Assembly (NCBI GenBank): GCA_047495785.1
Contig: JBLDXI010000007.1
Coordinates: 4,588,001 to 4,652,000, forward strand
Direction of reading: 5' to 3'
Source: Lepidodermella squamata
Taxonomy: Eukaryota > Gastrotricha
DNA length: 64,000 nt
The notes under the pieces were generated by a model that was not told the DNA's origin, made no database searches, and saw only the letters and a list, made by a program, of their open reading frames with translations. Shown here piece by piece: positions 45,628-56,900 of this stretch; the first letter of the stretch is position 1; each line of letters opens with the position of its first letter. Position numbers and translations under genes: made by a program.

Positions 45628-46176
45628 CGAGACACCAGCCCAAGCCGACGAGTTGGTTCAACTCATCAAAATGCAAGCATTCAGATGTTCGGTTGTGGAA
45701 CAGCTGATGATGTATCTCATCTCGAGACTGCTCCGCCGTACTCCCCTTCCCGCCTCAGTGTGATTGCGCATTCAACTCACGTCACGTCAAGGCAGCACGA
45801 TTTTCATTCGGATGCTTCTCATTTTTACTAAAGGAAATCATGGAAGAATTAGACAGGGAATGTTCGAAATTATTGCGGATGAGTAAAATTGACAAGAAAT
45901 CAACTTTGATTCAAAAATATCCTCCAGCAGCTGCATTAAGAATCCTTCATTATTGTTGTCGCTGGATTCTGCTCTGTTTCTTGTAGTCTCTATAAGTGTA
46001 CATATCGATTATATTCAAGCAAACTACTGCATCATAGGGATTGCCAGAAATGTGATCAAGTCTGTGTTGCATGTTTATTTTTCACACTTGTTCAACTTGT
46101 ACAGCAATAAAAACTAGAACGAAACGGGCATCATTTATCGACAACTAATTATTTGAACACTCTAACACTCTAACAC
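45628..46176. other. Spacer between protease 6 and the ankyrin gene
   Basis: No gene. TTTATT near 46073 gives a possible minus-strand poly(A) signal for the ankyrin gene. An AATAAA at 46106 is on the other strand. Confidence 0.4.
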
Positions 46177-47712
46177 TCAAGTATCAGCGGTCAGTTCAGT
46201 ACCACTCTGAATATTATCATCATGTGAATCATTTCTGTTCGACGAGTCGTCGGTTTTATCATCTAGTGGAGCATCCCTGTCGCCAACAACCGTTGCCTGC
46301 TCACTTTCAACAACTGTTCCAGTTGCTTGACTCGCCGCGAGGTGTTGCGCGGTTTTCGCGGCGAGAAAGTCGGTGACTTGCTGGTGCTGGCACAGGTTGG
46401 CGTACCACAGCGGCGGCTTGCCGGCCGAGTCGGGCACGTGGATGGCGGGCGGGTGCCGCTCGTACAACAGCCGCACGGCGTCGACGTGGCCGTAGTAGGC
46501 GGCGGCGAACAGCGGCGTCCACCCGTCACCGTCGCGCTCGCGCACCGCGTCCGGGTGCGCGTCGCACAGCGCGGCGACGACGCCCGGGTCCGCCTTGAAG
46601 CAGGCGAGGCGCAGCGGCGTCGCGCCCCCGCCGTCGCGCACCCGCGCCGCCGCCGGACACGCCTCGAGCAGCGTCTCCACCAGCAGCGCGTCGCCGTTGA
46701 ACGCCGCCGTGTGCAGCGGCAGACGGCCATCCCGGGCGGCGACCATCGCTGCGGACGCGTCGGCCTGCAGCAGGCGCCGCGTCAGCTCGTAGGCCCCGCT
46801 GAACACGGCGGCGTGCAGCGCGGTGTAGCCGTCGCCGTCCACCGCCCGCAGCAGCGAGGCGGTGCCGCGTGGGGAGGAGTAGGCCCCTGCCGACAGCAGG
46901 TCTGTCACGCGGTCGAGGTCCGAGTCGAAGGCGGCCGACACGATGTCCGGCCGTGGTTTATTGTCAGCGGCAGCGCCTGGCCTGCCGCCTGGCGGCTCCG
47001 GCGAGTCGGCCGTCGACGACAGCAGCGTCGACGACACCGCCGTTGACGAGCTACTGTTCTTGAGAATCGACGTCGTCGTCTTCGGCCGCGGTGACACTTG
47101 CGACAGCTGCTGCGGCGCCGCTTTCACCCTTCCGAAGGCAGGCTTCGGCAGGAAATGCACATTCGGCCGGAAGCTCGGCTTCATCGCGATCCCGCTACTG
47201 CTACCATTGCTAGTAGTAGCAGCTACCGCTGTTGATGCTGCTGCTGTCACTGAGGTTGGCAGAGAGGCAGCCATGGTGGCGCTCATCTCGTTGACAGACT
47301 GCTGCTGCTGCTGATGTTGTTGTTGTTGAGCACGTCTTCGCTGGGAATATGTCGCCACGCTGGTGGTTCTCGGTTTGCTGCTGCGAGGAGACTCGCCCGA
47401 GGACGGAGGAGCCGGCGGGGGCGCTCCAGCGGCTGCTCCGTGATTTTCGAATGCTAGTACACTTGAGCGAACAAACGCCGCATTGTTGTTGTTGCTGTTG
47501 TTCGACGCTGTTGCGGCGGCGGTGTTGAACCACATGGACGGCGGCGGTTTTCGGGACAGGTTGATGCCGCGACCGCCCAGCGCGAGTTCGGCAGCGACGG
47601 GGGCGCCACGCACGCCGTCGACCAGCGGCGCCACAGCCGGCGCCACGCCCACCGATTCGTGATGCAGCAAGTTGTTGAGCTTGGGCGGCGAGCGGAAAAC
47701 GGGGCGTTTCAT
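46177..47712 (-). CDS. Ankyrin-repeat protein, intronless
   Basis: 511 aa in one exon. The first 250 residues are low in order: Ser/Pro/Ala-rich with poly-Gln and poly-Asn runs and basic-proline patches (KRPVFRSPPKLNN at the start, FRPNVHFLPKPAFG near the middle). Residues about 254-459 hold five to six ankyrin repeats with the usual signatures GYTALHAAVFSG, RLPLHTAAFNGD, ATPLRLACFKAD, WTPLFAAAYYGH and KPPLWYANLCQH. The C-terminus is acidic and Asn/Asp-rich. No membrane or signal segment, so cytoplasmic or nuclear. The disordered Pro-rich front plus C-terminal repeats recalls ASPP/phosphatase-targeting ankyrin proteins, but no SH3 domain follows and assignment stops at ankyrin scaffold. GC-rich coding sequence like the proteases. 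Confidence 0.85.
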   Translation of the reverse strand: MKRPVFRSPPKLNNLLHHESVGVAPAVAPLVDGVRGAPVAAELALGGRGINLSRKPPPSMWFNTAAATASNNSNNNNAAFVRSSVLAFENHGAAAGAPPPAPPSSGESPRSSKPRTTSVATYSQRRRAQQQQHQQQQQSVNEMSATMAASLPTSVTAAASTAVAATTSNGSSSGIAMKPSFRPNVHFLPKPAFGRVKAAPQQLSQVSPRPKTTTSILKNSSSSTAVSSTLLSSTADSPEPPGGRPGAAADNKPRPDIVSAAFDSDLDRVTDLLSAGAYSSPRGTASLLRAVDGDGYTALHAAVFSGAYELTRRLLQADASAAMVAARDGRLPLHTAAFNGDALLVETLLEACPAAARVRDGGGATPLRLACFKADPGVVAALCDAHPDAVRERDGDGWTPLFAAAYYGHVDAVRLLYERHPPAIHVPDSAGKPPLWYANLCQHQQVTDFLAAKTAQHLAASQATGTVVESEQATVVGDRDAPLDDKTDDSSNRNDSHDDNIQSGTELTADT

Positions 47713-48279
47713 TTATTCGTTCAACTGGTGAGCAGGGTATAACTCGGCGGAAAACGACACAGCCTCGCGACAATTAAGTATCTTGCAGAAGAAGTAGCAA
47801 GTAGTAGGTGTATTATGGGGGTGGTGCTGCTGTTTCGAGGCTTCGTTGCCGGCGTCGAGGTGTGAACGCGATGATCCGCTATCGCTGCAACGAAGCCGCA
47901 GTCGCAGTCGTTCCTATGCGCGATCAGCCCCACTGCTCCAAGTAACCATTGTGCATAGAAAACAATGCAGCACATCGATCGACATCATAATCGCTTCACA
48001 CCTGTTAGCGCTTCGCTTCTATATACTTATTATACCGATGTATGCATTAATAAAGCCGCACTGTACTACGCTACGCCCATTACGCGAGCATTGATTTTGC
48101 ATTTGCTTATTGGCTTTGCAATCAACATTCTATTATCTGCTCGACAACCTATACCACCTCACCTATACAACCCCATATAAAAATCATTTTTCGGATAGCT
48201 CAGTGTGAATATTTAGATTAGGGCCAAAGTTCACATTAAAGCGAGATGAAAAAATTGTGTGTAGATTTAAAAATAAATA
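47713..48279. other. Spacer upstream of the ankyrin gene
   Basis: No gene recognised. Promoter side of the ankyrin gene at the left end. Confidence 0.4.
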
Positions 48280-48860
48280 AAATAAATTGCGGGTTGAGGG
48301 ATTTGAAGTCGATAGATTAATTGAAAAACAACGGCTTAATTACCTAGGACATATAATAAGGATGGTAACGTTTGTCGATGAAAAGGGTGACCCGATACCA
48401 CCGGGGCCAGTATACGACCTTTACAGGTGGGTAGCGCCTAAAGAATAGCAGAGACCGGTAGGGAGACCTCGAACTAGGTGGCTAGATTCGGTAGAAAGAA
48501 GTCTGAGAAGAGTGGGTCTTACAACCGAAAATATAATAAGGAAAAAACTGACGGGTCCCGTGGCAGACCTCGTAAAGATGGTAGCAATATAACCGAAATT
48601 ATCAAAATAACTGTTGACTGGACATTGACCGAAACAAGTGCACTAGATCGAGACGAATGGCGTAAAATTGTCGAGACTTTGGAAAATTTTGAAATTTACA
48701 ACAAAAGCAAGATACTTTCGGACGTGGGGGCGGGTGACTGATTCGTTTGGTTTGGTTTGCCATAGCCTTCCTCAAAACCCGAAAGGGTATAGACACTGAG
48801 TCGCGGGGAAGAGAAACAAATAAATCATTTTCATTTTCATTTTCGGGATTTGAAACACCC
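48280..48860 (+). mobile_element. LINE 3' remnant with TTTTCA-type tail
   Basis: Broken plus-strand translation reads like the end of a non-LTR reverse transcriptase ORF: RLNYLGHIIRMV, then GRPRTRWLDSVERSLRRVG (48455-48515), then SALDRDEWRKIVETLENFE (48635-48700). The C-terminal DRDEWR motif matches the DRSEWR of the 26400 remnant, so both are likely related elements. A (TTTTCA)n run at 48826-48845 forms the tail. No intact frame remains. Confidence 0.65.
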
Positions 48861-49777
48861 GTTAGCGCATTGGTGCTCCCAACGCAGTTCAGTGCTATTC
48901 TCACTAAAATATTCAAGTATGAAAACAGTCGAAGGCAGGGTTGCATTGGCTGGACGCTACCCCTATCGGGTTAGCAACCAGAGACGGGTGAACGTACGGT
49001 TGTTCCTAGGGATGTGGGTTGCGAGTAGGCGAATGAGTCCCACTACAGATTAGATATATAATCTTTTCAAATATGCGATCAGATCGACAAAGTTATTATT
49101 TGTTTCGCAGAAACTAAGGAGTAAGTAGAATGAACTGCAAACATGTTTTCCTTGGGTAGTTTTTATATTTTATAGGTATAAGGCCCCTCCCTCCTCCCCA
49201 AAAATGATTAGAACAATCAGGCGAAGGTGATATCTCGAGTAGAAGCGATAGAACCTCAAAAAATTTGGCTTCAGTAGCATGTTGGGCTTACGTGGATGCT
49301 GTGGTAGTTTTCACAAATATTGCTTTGGTTTCACCATGAAATGATGAAATTAGCAAAGACTAAGTAATAGAATAATTCCTTAGTAGTTATTTGTTGAAAA
49401 ATAAACATTATTGTAGGTAAAGTCAGAAGAAACTTTCCGAACAACCAGTCAGCTAAAACGTTGAATACCTTCAAGAAAAAAATGGCATCCAGTATTCTAA
49501 TTTCACAGCTAGATAGATCAGGTCTCTAGCTTCAATTTGATATATAATTCATCCATTTCGGGTTTCGTATTCGCATACAGCGAACCTTCGAAGATCGAGT
49601 AAATCCTTAGGTAGAAAAAAGTAAGAAAATGAAGAAAATGAATACGCTGATAATCATGAAAAAATAAACGCGTTTTTCTTTAACAAAAATAATGAAATTG
49701 CAAAGGAAAAAAGGTGTAAATAATTGCGCTATATCTAAAGTTGCCGGCTATAGAAGAGAGCACTTTAGGCTAATATA
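48861..49777. other. AT-rich spacer
   Basis: No gene or named repeat recognised. Confidence 0.4.
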
Positions 49778-49873
49778 CTTAGTGGAACCAGTGAATCCAC
49801 AATAATCTGATTGGCCAGGTGGTTTCAAGTTTCAAGTCTGTGATTGGTTGGTTCAAAGAGCACGCGACACGCA
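49778..49873 (+). repeat. Left arm of inverted repeat flanking the tRNA cluster
   Basis: Begins CTTAGTGGAACCAGTGAATC and is matched in reverse complement by 50977-51065, with a few mismatches and one 7-8-bp indel (TTTCAAGT duplicated on this side). Confidence 0.85.
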
Positions 49874-49956
49874 TGGTTCGAGGGGTTGGTTTAACTTTTT
49901 TTCTGCGATCACAAAATATGAAATGTGGCGGAAGGTGACCACCCTTCTGCCATCTA

Positions 49957-50029
49957 GCCGAGATAGCTCAGTTGGGAGAGCGTTAGACTGAAGATCTAAA
50001 GGTCCCTGGTTCGATCCCGGGTCTCGGCG
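49957..50029 (+). tRNA. tRNA-Phe (GAA)
   Basis: Cloverleaf complete: acceptor GCCGAGA/TCTCGGC, D arm GCTC..GAGC, anticodon stem TTAGA/TCTAA with loop CTGAAGA (anticodon GAA), T arm CCTGG TTCGATC CCGGG. The discriminator position is G here rather than the usual A of tRNA-Phe. A TTTTT terminator follows at about 50032. Confidence 0.93.
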
Positions 50030-50098
50030 TACCTTTTTGCGCTGCCTTTGGCCTATCCTAAGTGCCATGTTAGAAGCTCGTGGGGGTTTTCAATCGCA

Positions 50099-50170
50099 GG
50101 CCCGTTGGTCTAGGAGTATGATTCTCGCTTTGGGTGCGAGAGGTCTCGGGTTCAATTCCCGAACGGGCCC
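50099..50170 (+). tRNA. tRNA-Pro (TGG)
   Basis: Acceptor GGCCCGT/ACGGGCC, anticodon stem CTCGC/GCGAG with loop TTTGGGT (anticodon TGG), T arm CGGG TTCAATT CCCG. Followed by a T7 run at 50175. Confidence 0.92.
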
Positions 50171-50254
50171 ACTCGTTTTTTTCTTCATTTGAATTTAAAC
50201 TTTCAACAAGGTATTGAAAATTTATCTCATAATCCAGGCATTAAATTTCATATC

Positions 50255-50326
50255 TCCCTGATGGTCTAGTGGTTAGGATTCCGCGCTTTCACCGCGGCGG
50301 CCCGGGTTCGATTCCCGGTCAGGGAA
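50255..50326 (+). tRNA. tRNA-Glu (TTC)
   Basis: Acceptor TCCCTGA/TCAGGGA, anticodon stem CCGCG/CGCGG with loop CTTTCAC (anticodon TTC), T arm CCGGG TTCGATT CCCGG. TTTT follows at 50330. Confidence 0.93.
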
Positions 50327-50387
50327 AGTTTTGCTTTGAAATGAGTTTTTTGAAAAAATCATACTGCTCATCGCAAAAAATCGAGCA

Positions 50388-50460
50388 AGGCTCAGGGGGA
50401 TCGAACCGCTTCCAATCTTATGCTAACTGGGCAGACACTCTATCACTAAGCTACTTTGCC
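50388..50460 (-). pseudogene. Decayed tRNA-like sequence
   Basis: On the minus strand a D-arm-like TAGCTTAGTGATAGAG and a T-arm-like GCGGTTCGATCCCCC are in the right order, but the acceptor stem does not pair and the anticodon arm is irregular. Identity not assignable. Confidence 0.5.
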
Positions 50461-50534
50461 TTTTGGCTTAGATGGCCATTCAGTCCCAAATTTAAGCTGC
50501 CGAAGTAAACGATTCGTGGCAAAAAATGTTTTGT

Positions 50535-50604
50535 TGGATACGGGTGCCGATCCCGTTGCCTCTCGCATGTTAAGCAACCGCTCTACCATTTGAGCTAATG
50601 CCCC
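50535..50604 (-). pseudogene. tRNA-Ala-like pseudogene with AAC in the anticodon position
   Basis: The minus strand reads GGGGCATTAGCTCAAATGG, then stem TTGC TTAACAT GCGAG and a T arm close to tRNA-Ala (AGC). The anticodon loop carries AAC instead of AGC, and the 3' acceptor strand has lost pairing through small deletions, so it is probably inactive. Confidence 0.6.
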
Positions 50605-50682
50605 ATGTATTTGAGTCAATATTTAACAAAGGCATTCTAGACAATAACGTAAAACTAGCAGTAATTTTTTGAAAAGCTGGCG

Positions 50683-50760
50683 CCCTTCGGGAGACTCGAA
50701 CCCCGGAAACTGCGATTAACTGCTCACGGGAGACCATGGTTCGATTCCGTGCCAAGGATC
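50683..50760. pseudogene. Fused tRNA fragments
   Basis: A minus-strand T-arm-like segment (GGGGTTCGAGTCTCCCG) abuts a plus-strand T-arm-like segment (CCATGGTTCGATTCCGTG). No complete cloverleaf. Looks like pieces of two tRNAs joined head to head. Confidence 0.4.
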
Positions 50761-50816
50761 TAGCTTTTTTCTCGATTTTAAAGCTGAACCATACGAATTG
50801 GCCAAAAATGTACAAC

Positions 50817-50889
50817 CGCCCGATGTGGGGCTCGAACCCACGACCCTGGGATTAAGAGTCCCATGCTCTACCGACTGAGCTAACCGGGC
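50817..50889 (-). tRNA. tRNA-Lys (CTT)
   Basis: Minus strand: acceptor GCCCGGT/ATCGGGC (one G-T pair), D arm GCTC AGTCGGTA GAGC, anticodon stem TGGGA/TCCCA with loop CTCTTAA (anticodon CTT), T arm GTGGG TTCGAGC CCCAC. A T5 run lies downstream on the minus strand at about 50808. Confidence 0.93.
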
Positions 50890-50976
50890 TGAGACTGAGT
50901 AGTGTACTGCTAAATCTTATATTTCCTTACTGGTATTACTTCTGAATTAAAAGCAATCGCAGAAAAAATTAAATGG

Positions 50977-51065
50977 TGCGTATCGCGTGCTCTTTGAACC
51001 AACCAATCACAGACTTGATACCACCCGGCCAATCAGATAATTGTGGATTCACTGGTTCCACTAAG
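50977..51065 (-). repeat. Right arm of inverted repeat flanking the tRNA cluster
   Basis: Reverse complement of 49778-49873. The 1.1 kb between the arms contains only tRNA genes and tRNA-like fragments. Confidence 0.85.
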
Positions 51066-53020
51066 CTACAATATTTCATGAATTCTGGCACACACGTGCG
51101 ACAACCTAACGCTACCTCATCACGGCCGGAACTACCGCGGCCTAATGAGCGACCGAGTTATAGCGACTAGAGCTATAAGTCTAGTGAAGTCCCGAGGATT
51201 TTCCACACAGAAACTCTTTCTGCACCATATATTTAGTACATAGAGATGGCGAGACTACGGCCGCTCTATCTCGCTCATCGTGCTCACTCGTGGGTCATCG
51301 TACTCACACATAAAGCTCTTAAAGCTTAGAGTCTGAGAGTCATCGCACTCACTCGCAGTTGGACCGACTGCGATATCTAATGTTATAGAGATAGAGATTT
51401 TCTCAAGTCCTCGGGACTTGTCGATTATCCCACGCACTCCCAGTATAGCGGAAGCCCCGGACGGCCAGAATATAGAGTCCTCGGAAACTTAGAACATACG
51501 AGTCGCTATATAATATCATAACTCAGCCTCTGACTAGGGCTCGGTAGTCGCGGCTTTTATATATTTTTACAAGGCGGACACAGGTTGTCGTAGAAAAACA
51601 GAAGTGAGTTGCCGCCGGTTGCACCTAGGCCCAGTCACATATGCAAATAAGATAACGCATAATGAATTGAAAATTCGAAGACTTAGAAGATTGACAATTT
51701 TACATCAAAAGTCTATAGACTCGTGGCTACGGAGTAGTTTTCATCACCAAGTTGATGTTATATCATTCGCCAATTTAAAATTAATGAGGATCGAAAACAT
51801 TATAATTATGAATATGCCACAGGATTTTCAATTTTAATATATTAGCTATGGCATTTTCAGCTGATTTCCGACTTGGGCATTGGCAAATTCATGAGAAGCT
51901 TAATTAGATGGCAAATTTAACTATCGCTAGGTAATAAAAGTGCGCGCAATATTATTGCGCGAGTTAACGATGGAGCGCGACGTTGGCCAGCGTGCGCAAA
52001 ACGGGTGCGGACACCAGGACAAACAAAAAGTAAAACACTAACGGTGGAACGCTTTACGTTCCCCCGTCACTATTCACAGATCGCGGTCAATTTATGCATG
52101 TTTATACGTATAAACTGTTTAAACATGTAAAAATATATGTTTAAACCCTGCATATAAATAATAATACTAAGGCTAAGATTTCGACGGCTAGCCAAGCACC
52201 ATATTTTTCTTTTCTTACCACAGGACTCACTGCTATCGAAAAACAGATATCACCATTGAATTCCTCGTCAAAAGTTACCTATTGACGTGACAAGAAAACG
52301 ATTAGCAGCAGTTTCTTAGCTAAGATGCAAACCCGCGAGGCAAACGGTATCTAAAGGCGAGATTGCGAAGAAACAATTTTACGGTTCGTCGAGAATTAAC
52401 AATGGACTGCTGAGCTCTTGCCAACAAAGAAAGTTAACAAAGAAAATGAAAAGGACACCGCCGGATCAAATGGCTTTTTCAGAATTTTCATACCCATCGC
52501 CGCTTCCGAGATTCCGGTCCAGATTCCGGTCCAGATTGCTTTATTGCAGCAATAAAAAATTGCCCAAAAGTGCTGCTACTCCTTCTCTATTACCTTTCTA
52601 GGGTAACTTTTCACCAGGAATTCAATGGCGATAACTGTTTCATGATTGCAGTAACCTTAGTTTCAGTAATAGATGCTGATGAAGCTCAAGCACGTTGGGA
52701 ACCCTTGTTCACCCTGTGTTTATCCCATTACCCAAAAGTAATCTAATACACTACCTAAGTACATGAATTATATAGTATAAGTCTCGATATGTAATAACGT
52801 TACAAAATAACGAAATTCGCTCAACTTTCACCTTACTTTCCTTGTTATAGTGGTCAAAATCTGCCACGTTTCTGCGCCTATATTTATACATTTTCACATG
52901 GCACCAAAACTTTATACTGTTTAATCATGTGTTTAAACACGTGAGTTTTAACAGACTGTTTTTACAAGTGCAACTCTGGTCGAAGGTCAATTGAACTCTT
53001 TGCAGTTGGGGCCTGTCCGC
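51066..53020. other. AT-rich region between tRNA cluster and satellite
   Basis: No gene. Inverted short blocks occur (AGTCCCGAGGA near 51188 and TCCTCGGGACT near 51409; GTTTAAAC-type palindromes near 52115-52145 and 52930). The region looks like decayed repeats bordering the satellite. Confidence 0.4.
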
Positions 53021-53949
53021 ATTCGGCACGATGCCGATGAGCTGCGCAACGTACAAGGGTTGAAACTGCGATTTCAGCCTGTTTTGGCTGGCAGCGAAAT
53101 ATCGGTCATCCGAAATGTCAGCTTATCGCCTGCAAACGTGGTAGCGCTTGTTGCCACTAACGAATGAAGCGCGAATATGCATGGTTCGCCCGGATTCGGC
53201 ACGATGCCGATGAGCTGCGCAACGTACAAGGGTTGAAACTGCGATTTCAGCCTGTTTTGGCTGGCAGCGAAATATCGGTCATCCGAAATGTCAGCGGATC
53301 GCCTGCAAACGTGGTAGCGCTTGTTGCCACTAACGAATGAAGCGCGAATATGCATGGTTCGCCCGGATTAGGCACGATGCCGATGAGCTGCGCAACGTAC
53401 AAGGGTTGAAACTGCGATTTCAGCCTGTTCTGGCTGGCAGCGAAATATCGGTCATCCGAAATGTCAGCGGATCGCCTGCAAACGTGGTAGCGCTTGTTGC
53501 CACTAACGAATGAAGCGCGAATATGCATGGTTTGCCCGGATTCGGCACGATGCCGATGAGCTGCGCAACGTACAAGGGTTGAAACTGCGATTTCAGCCTG
53601 TTTTGGCTGGCAGCGAAATATCGGTCATCCGAAATGTCAGCGGATCGCCTGCAAACGTGGTAGCGCTTGTTGCCACTAACGAATGAAGCGCGAATATGCA
53701 TGGTTCGCCCGAATTCGGCACGATGCCGATGAGCTGCGCAACGTACAAGGGTTGAAACTGCGATTTCAGCCTGTTTTGGCTGGCAGCGAAATATCGGTCA
53801 TCCGAAATGTCAGCGGAATGCTTGCAAACGTGGTAGCGCTTGTTGCCACTAACGAATGAAGCGCGAATATGCATGGTTCGCCCGGATTCGGCACGATGCC
53901 GATGAGCTGCGCAACGTACAAGGGTTGATACTGCGATTTCAGCCTGTTT

Positions 53950-56900
53950 TGGCTGGCAGCGAAATATCGGTCATCCGAAATGTCAGCGGATCGCCTGCAA
54001 ACGTGGTAGCGCTTGTTGCCACTAACGAATGAAGCGCGAATACGCATGGTTCGCCCGGATTCGGCACGATGCCGATGAGCTGCGCAACGTACAAGGGTTG
54101 AAACTGCGATTTCATCCTGTTTTGGCTGGCAGCGAAATATCGGTCATCCGAAATGTCAGCGGAATGCTTGCAAACGTGGTAGCGCTTGTTGCCACTAACG
54201 AATGAAGCGCGAATATGCATGGTTCGCCCGGATTCGGCACGATGCCGATGAGCTGCGCAACGTACATGGGTTGAAACTGCGATTTCAGCCTGTTTTGGCT
54301 GGCAGCGAAATATCGGTCATCCGAAATGTCAGCGGATCGCCTGCAAACGTGGTAGCGCTTGTTGCCACTAACGAATGAAGCGCGAATATGCATGGTTCGC
54401 CCGGATTCGGCACGATGCCGATGAGCTGCGCAACGTACAAGGGTTGAAACTGCGATTTCAGCCTGTTCTGGCTGGCAGCGAAATATCGGTCATCCGAAAT
54501 GTCAGCGGAATGCTTGCAAACGTGGTAGCGCTTGTTGCCACTAACGAATGAAGCGCGAATATGCATGGTTCGCCCGGATTCGGCACGATGCCGATGAGCT
54601 GCGCAACGTACAAGGGTTGATACTGCGATTTCAGCCTGTTTTGGCTGGCAGCGAAATATCGGTCATCCGAAATGTCAGCGGATCGCCTGCAAACGTGGTA
54701 GCGCTTGTTGCCACTAACGAATGAAGCGCGAATATGCATGGTTCGCCCGGATTAGGCACGATGCCGATGAGCTGCGCAACGTACAAGGGTTGAAACTGCG
54801 ATTTCAGCCTGTTTTGGCTGGCAGCGAAATATCGGTCATCCGAAATGTCAGCGGAATGCTTGCAAACGTGGTAGCGCTTGTTGCCACTAACGATTGAAGC
54901 GCGAATATGCATGGTTCGCCCGAATTCGGCACGATGCTGATGAGCTGCGCAACGTACAAGGGTTGATACTGCGATTTCAGCCTGTTTTGGCTGGCAGCGA
55001 AATATCGGTCATCCGAAATGTCAGCGGATCGCCTGCAAACGTGGTAGCGCTTGTTGCCACTAACGAATGAAGCGCGAATATGCATGGTTCGCCCGGATTA
55101 GGCACGATGCCGATGAGCTGCGCAACGTACAAGGGTTGAAACTGCGATTTCAGCCTGTTTTGGCTGGCAGCGAAATATCGGTCATCCGAAATGTCAGCGG
55201 AATGCTTGCAAACGTGGTAGCGCTTGTTGTCACTAACGAATGAAGCGCGAATATGCATGGTTCGCCCGGATTCGGCACGATGCCGATGAGCTGCGCAACG
55301 TACAAGGGTTGAAACTGCGATTTCAGCCTGTTTTGGCTGGCAGCGAAATATCGGTCATCCGAAATGTCAGCGGATCGCCTGCAAACGTGGTAGCGCTTGT
55401 TGCCACTAACGAATGAAGCGCGAATATGCATGGTTCGCCCGGATTCGGCACGATGCCGATGAGCTGCGCAACGTACAAGGGTTGAAACTGCGATTTCAGC
55501 CTGTTTTGGCTGGCAGCGAAATATCGGTCATCCGAAATGTCAGCGGATCGCCTGCAAACGTGGTAGCGCTTGTTGCCACTAACGAATGAAGCGCGAATAT
55601 GCATGGTTCGCCCGGATTCGGCACGATGCCGATGAGCTGCGCAACGTACAAGGGTTGAAACTGCGATTTCAGCCTGTTTTGGCTGGCAGCGAAATATCGG
55701 TCATCCGAAATGTCAGCGGAATGCTTGCAAACGTGGTAGCGCTTGTTGCCACTAACGAATGAAGCGCGAATATGCATGGTTCGCCCGGATTCGGCACGAT
55801 GCCGATGAGCTGCGCAACGTACAAGGGTTGAAACTGCGATTTCAGCCTGTTTTGGCTGGCAGCGAAATATCGGTCATCCGAAATGTCAGCGGAATGCTTG
55901 CAAACGTGGTAGCGCTTGTTGCCACTAACGAATGAAGCGCGAATATGCATGGTTCGCCCGGATTCGGCACGATGCCGATGAGCTGCGCAACGTACATGGG
56001 TTGAAACTGCGATTTCAGCCTGTTTTGGCTGGCAGCGAAATATCGGTCATCCGAAATGTCAGCGGATCGCCTGCAAACGTGGTAGCGCTTGTTGCCACTA
56101 ACGAATGAAGCGCGAATATGCATGGTTCGCCAGGATTCGGCACGATGCCGATGAGCTGCGCAACGTACAAGGGTTGAAACTGCGATTTCAGCCTGTTCTG
56201 GCTGGCAGCGAAATATCGGTCATCCGAAATGTCAGCGGATCGCCTGCAAACGTGGTAGCGCTTGTTGCCACTAACGAATGAAGCGCGAATATGCATGGTT
56301 TGCCCGGATTCGGCACGATGCCGATGAGCTGCGCAACGTACAAGGGTTGAAACTGCGATTTCAGCCTGTTTTGGCTGGCAGCGAAATATCGGTCATCCGA
56401 AATGTCAGCGGAATGCTTGCAAACGTGGTAGCGCTTGTTGCCACTAACGAATGAAGCGCGAATATGCATGGTTCGCCCGGATTCGGCACGATGCCGATGA
56501 GCTGCGCAACGTACATGGGTTGAAACTGCGATTTCAGCCTGTTCTGGCTGGCAGCGAAATATCGGTCATCCGAAATGTCAGCGGATCGCCTGCAAACGTG
56601 GTAGCGCTTGTTGCCACTAACGAATGAAGCGCGAATATGCATGGTTTGCCCGGATTCGGCACGATGCCGATGAGCTGCGCAACGTACAAGGGTTGAAACT
56701 GCGATTTCAGCCTGTTTTGGCTGGCAGCGAAATATCGGTCATCCGAAATGTCAGCGGAATGCTTGCAAACGTGGTAGCGCTTGTTGCCACTAACGAATGA
56801 AGCGCGAATATGCATGGTTCGCCCGGATTCGGCACGATGCCGATGAGCTGCGCAACGTACATGGGTTGAAACTGCGATTTCAGCCTGTTTTGGCTGGCAG

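Noticed and set aside
46327-47046. Plus-strand 239-codon frame opposite the ankyrin gene
   Set aside because: The minus strand encodes clear ankyrin repeats; the plus frame is Arg/Val-rich antisense.
48935-49060. Possible 5S rRNA or spliced-leader RNA gene
   Set aside because: No internal control region or leader-like donor hairpin could be matched.
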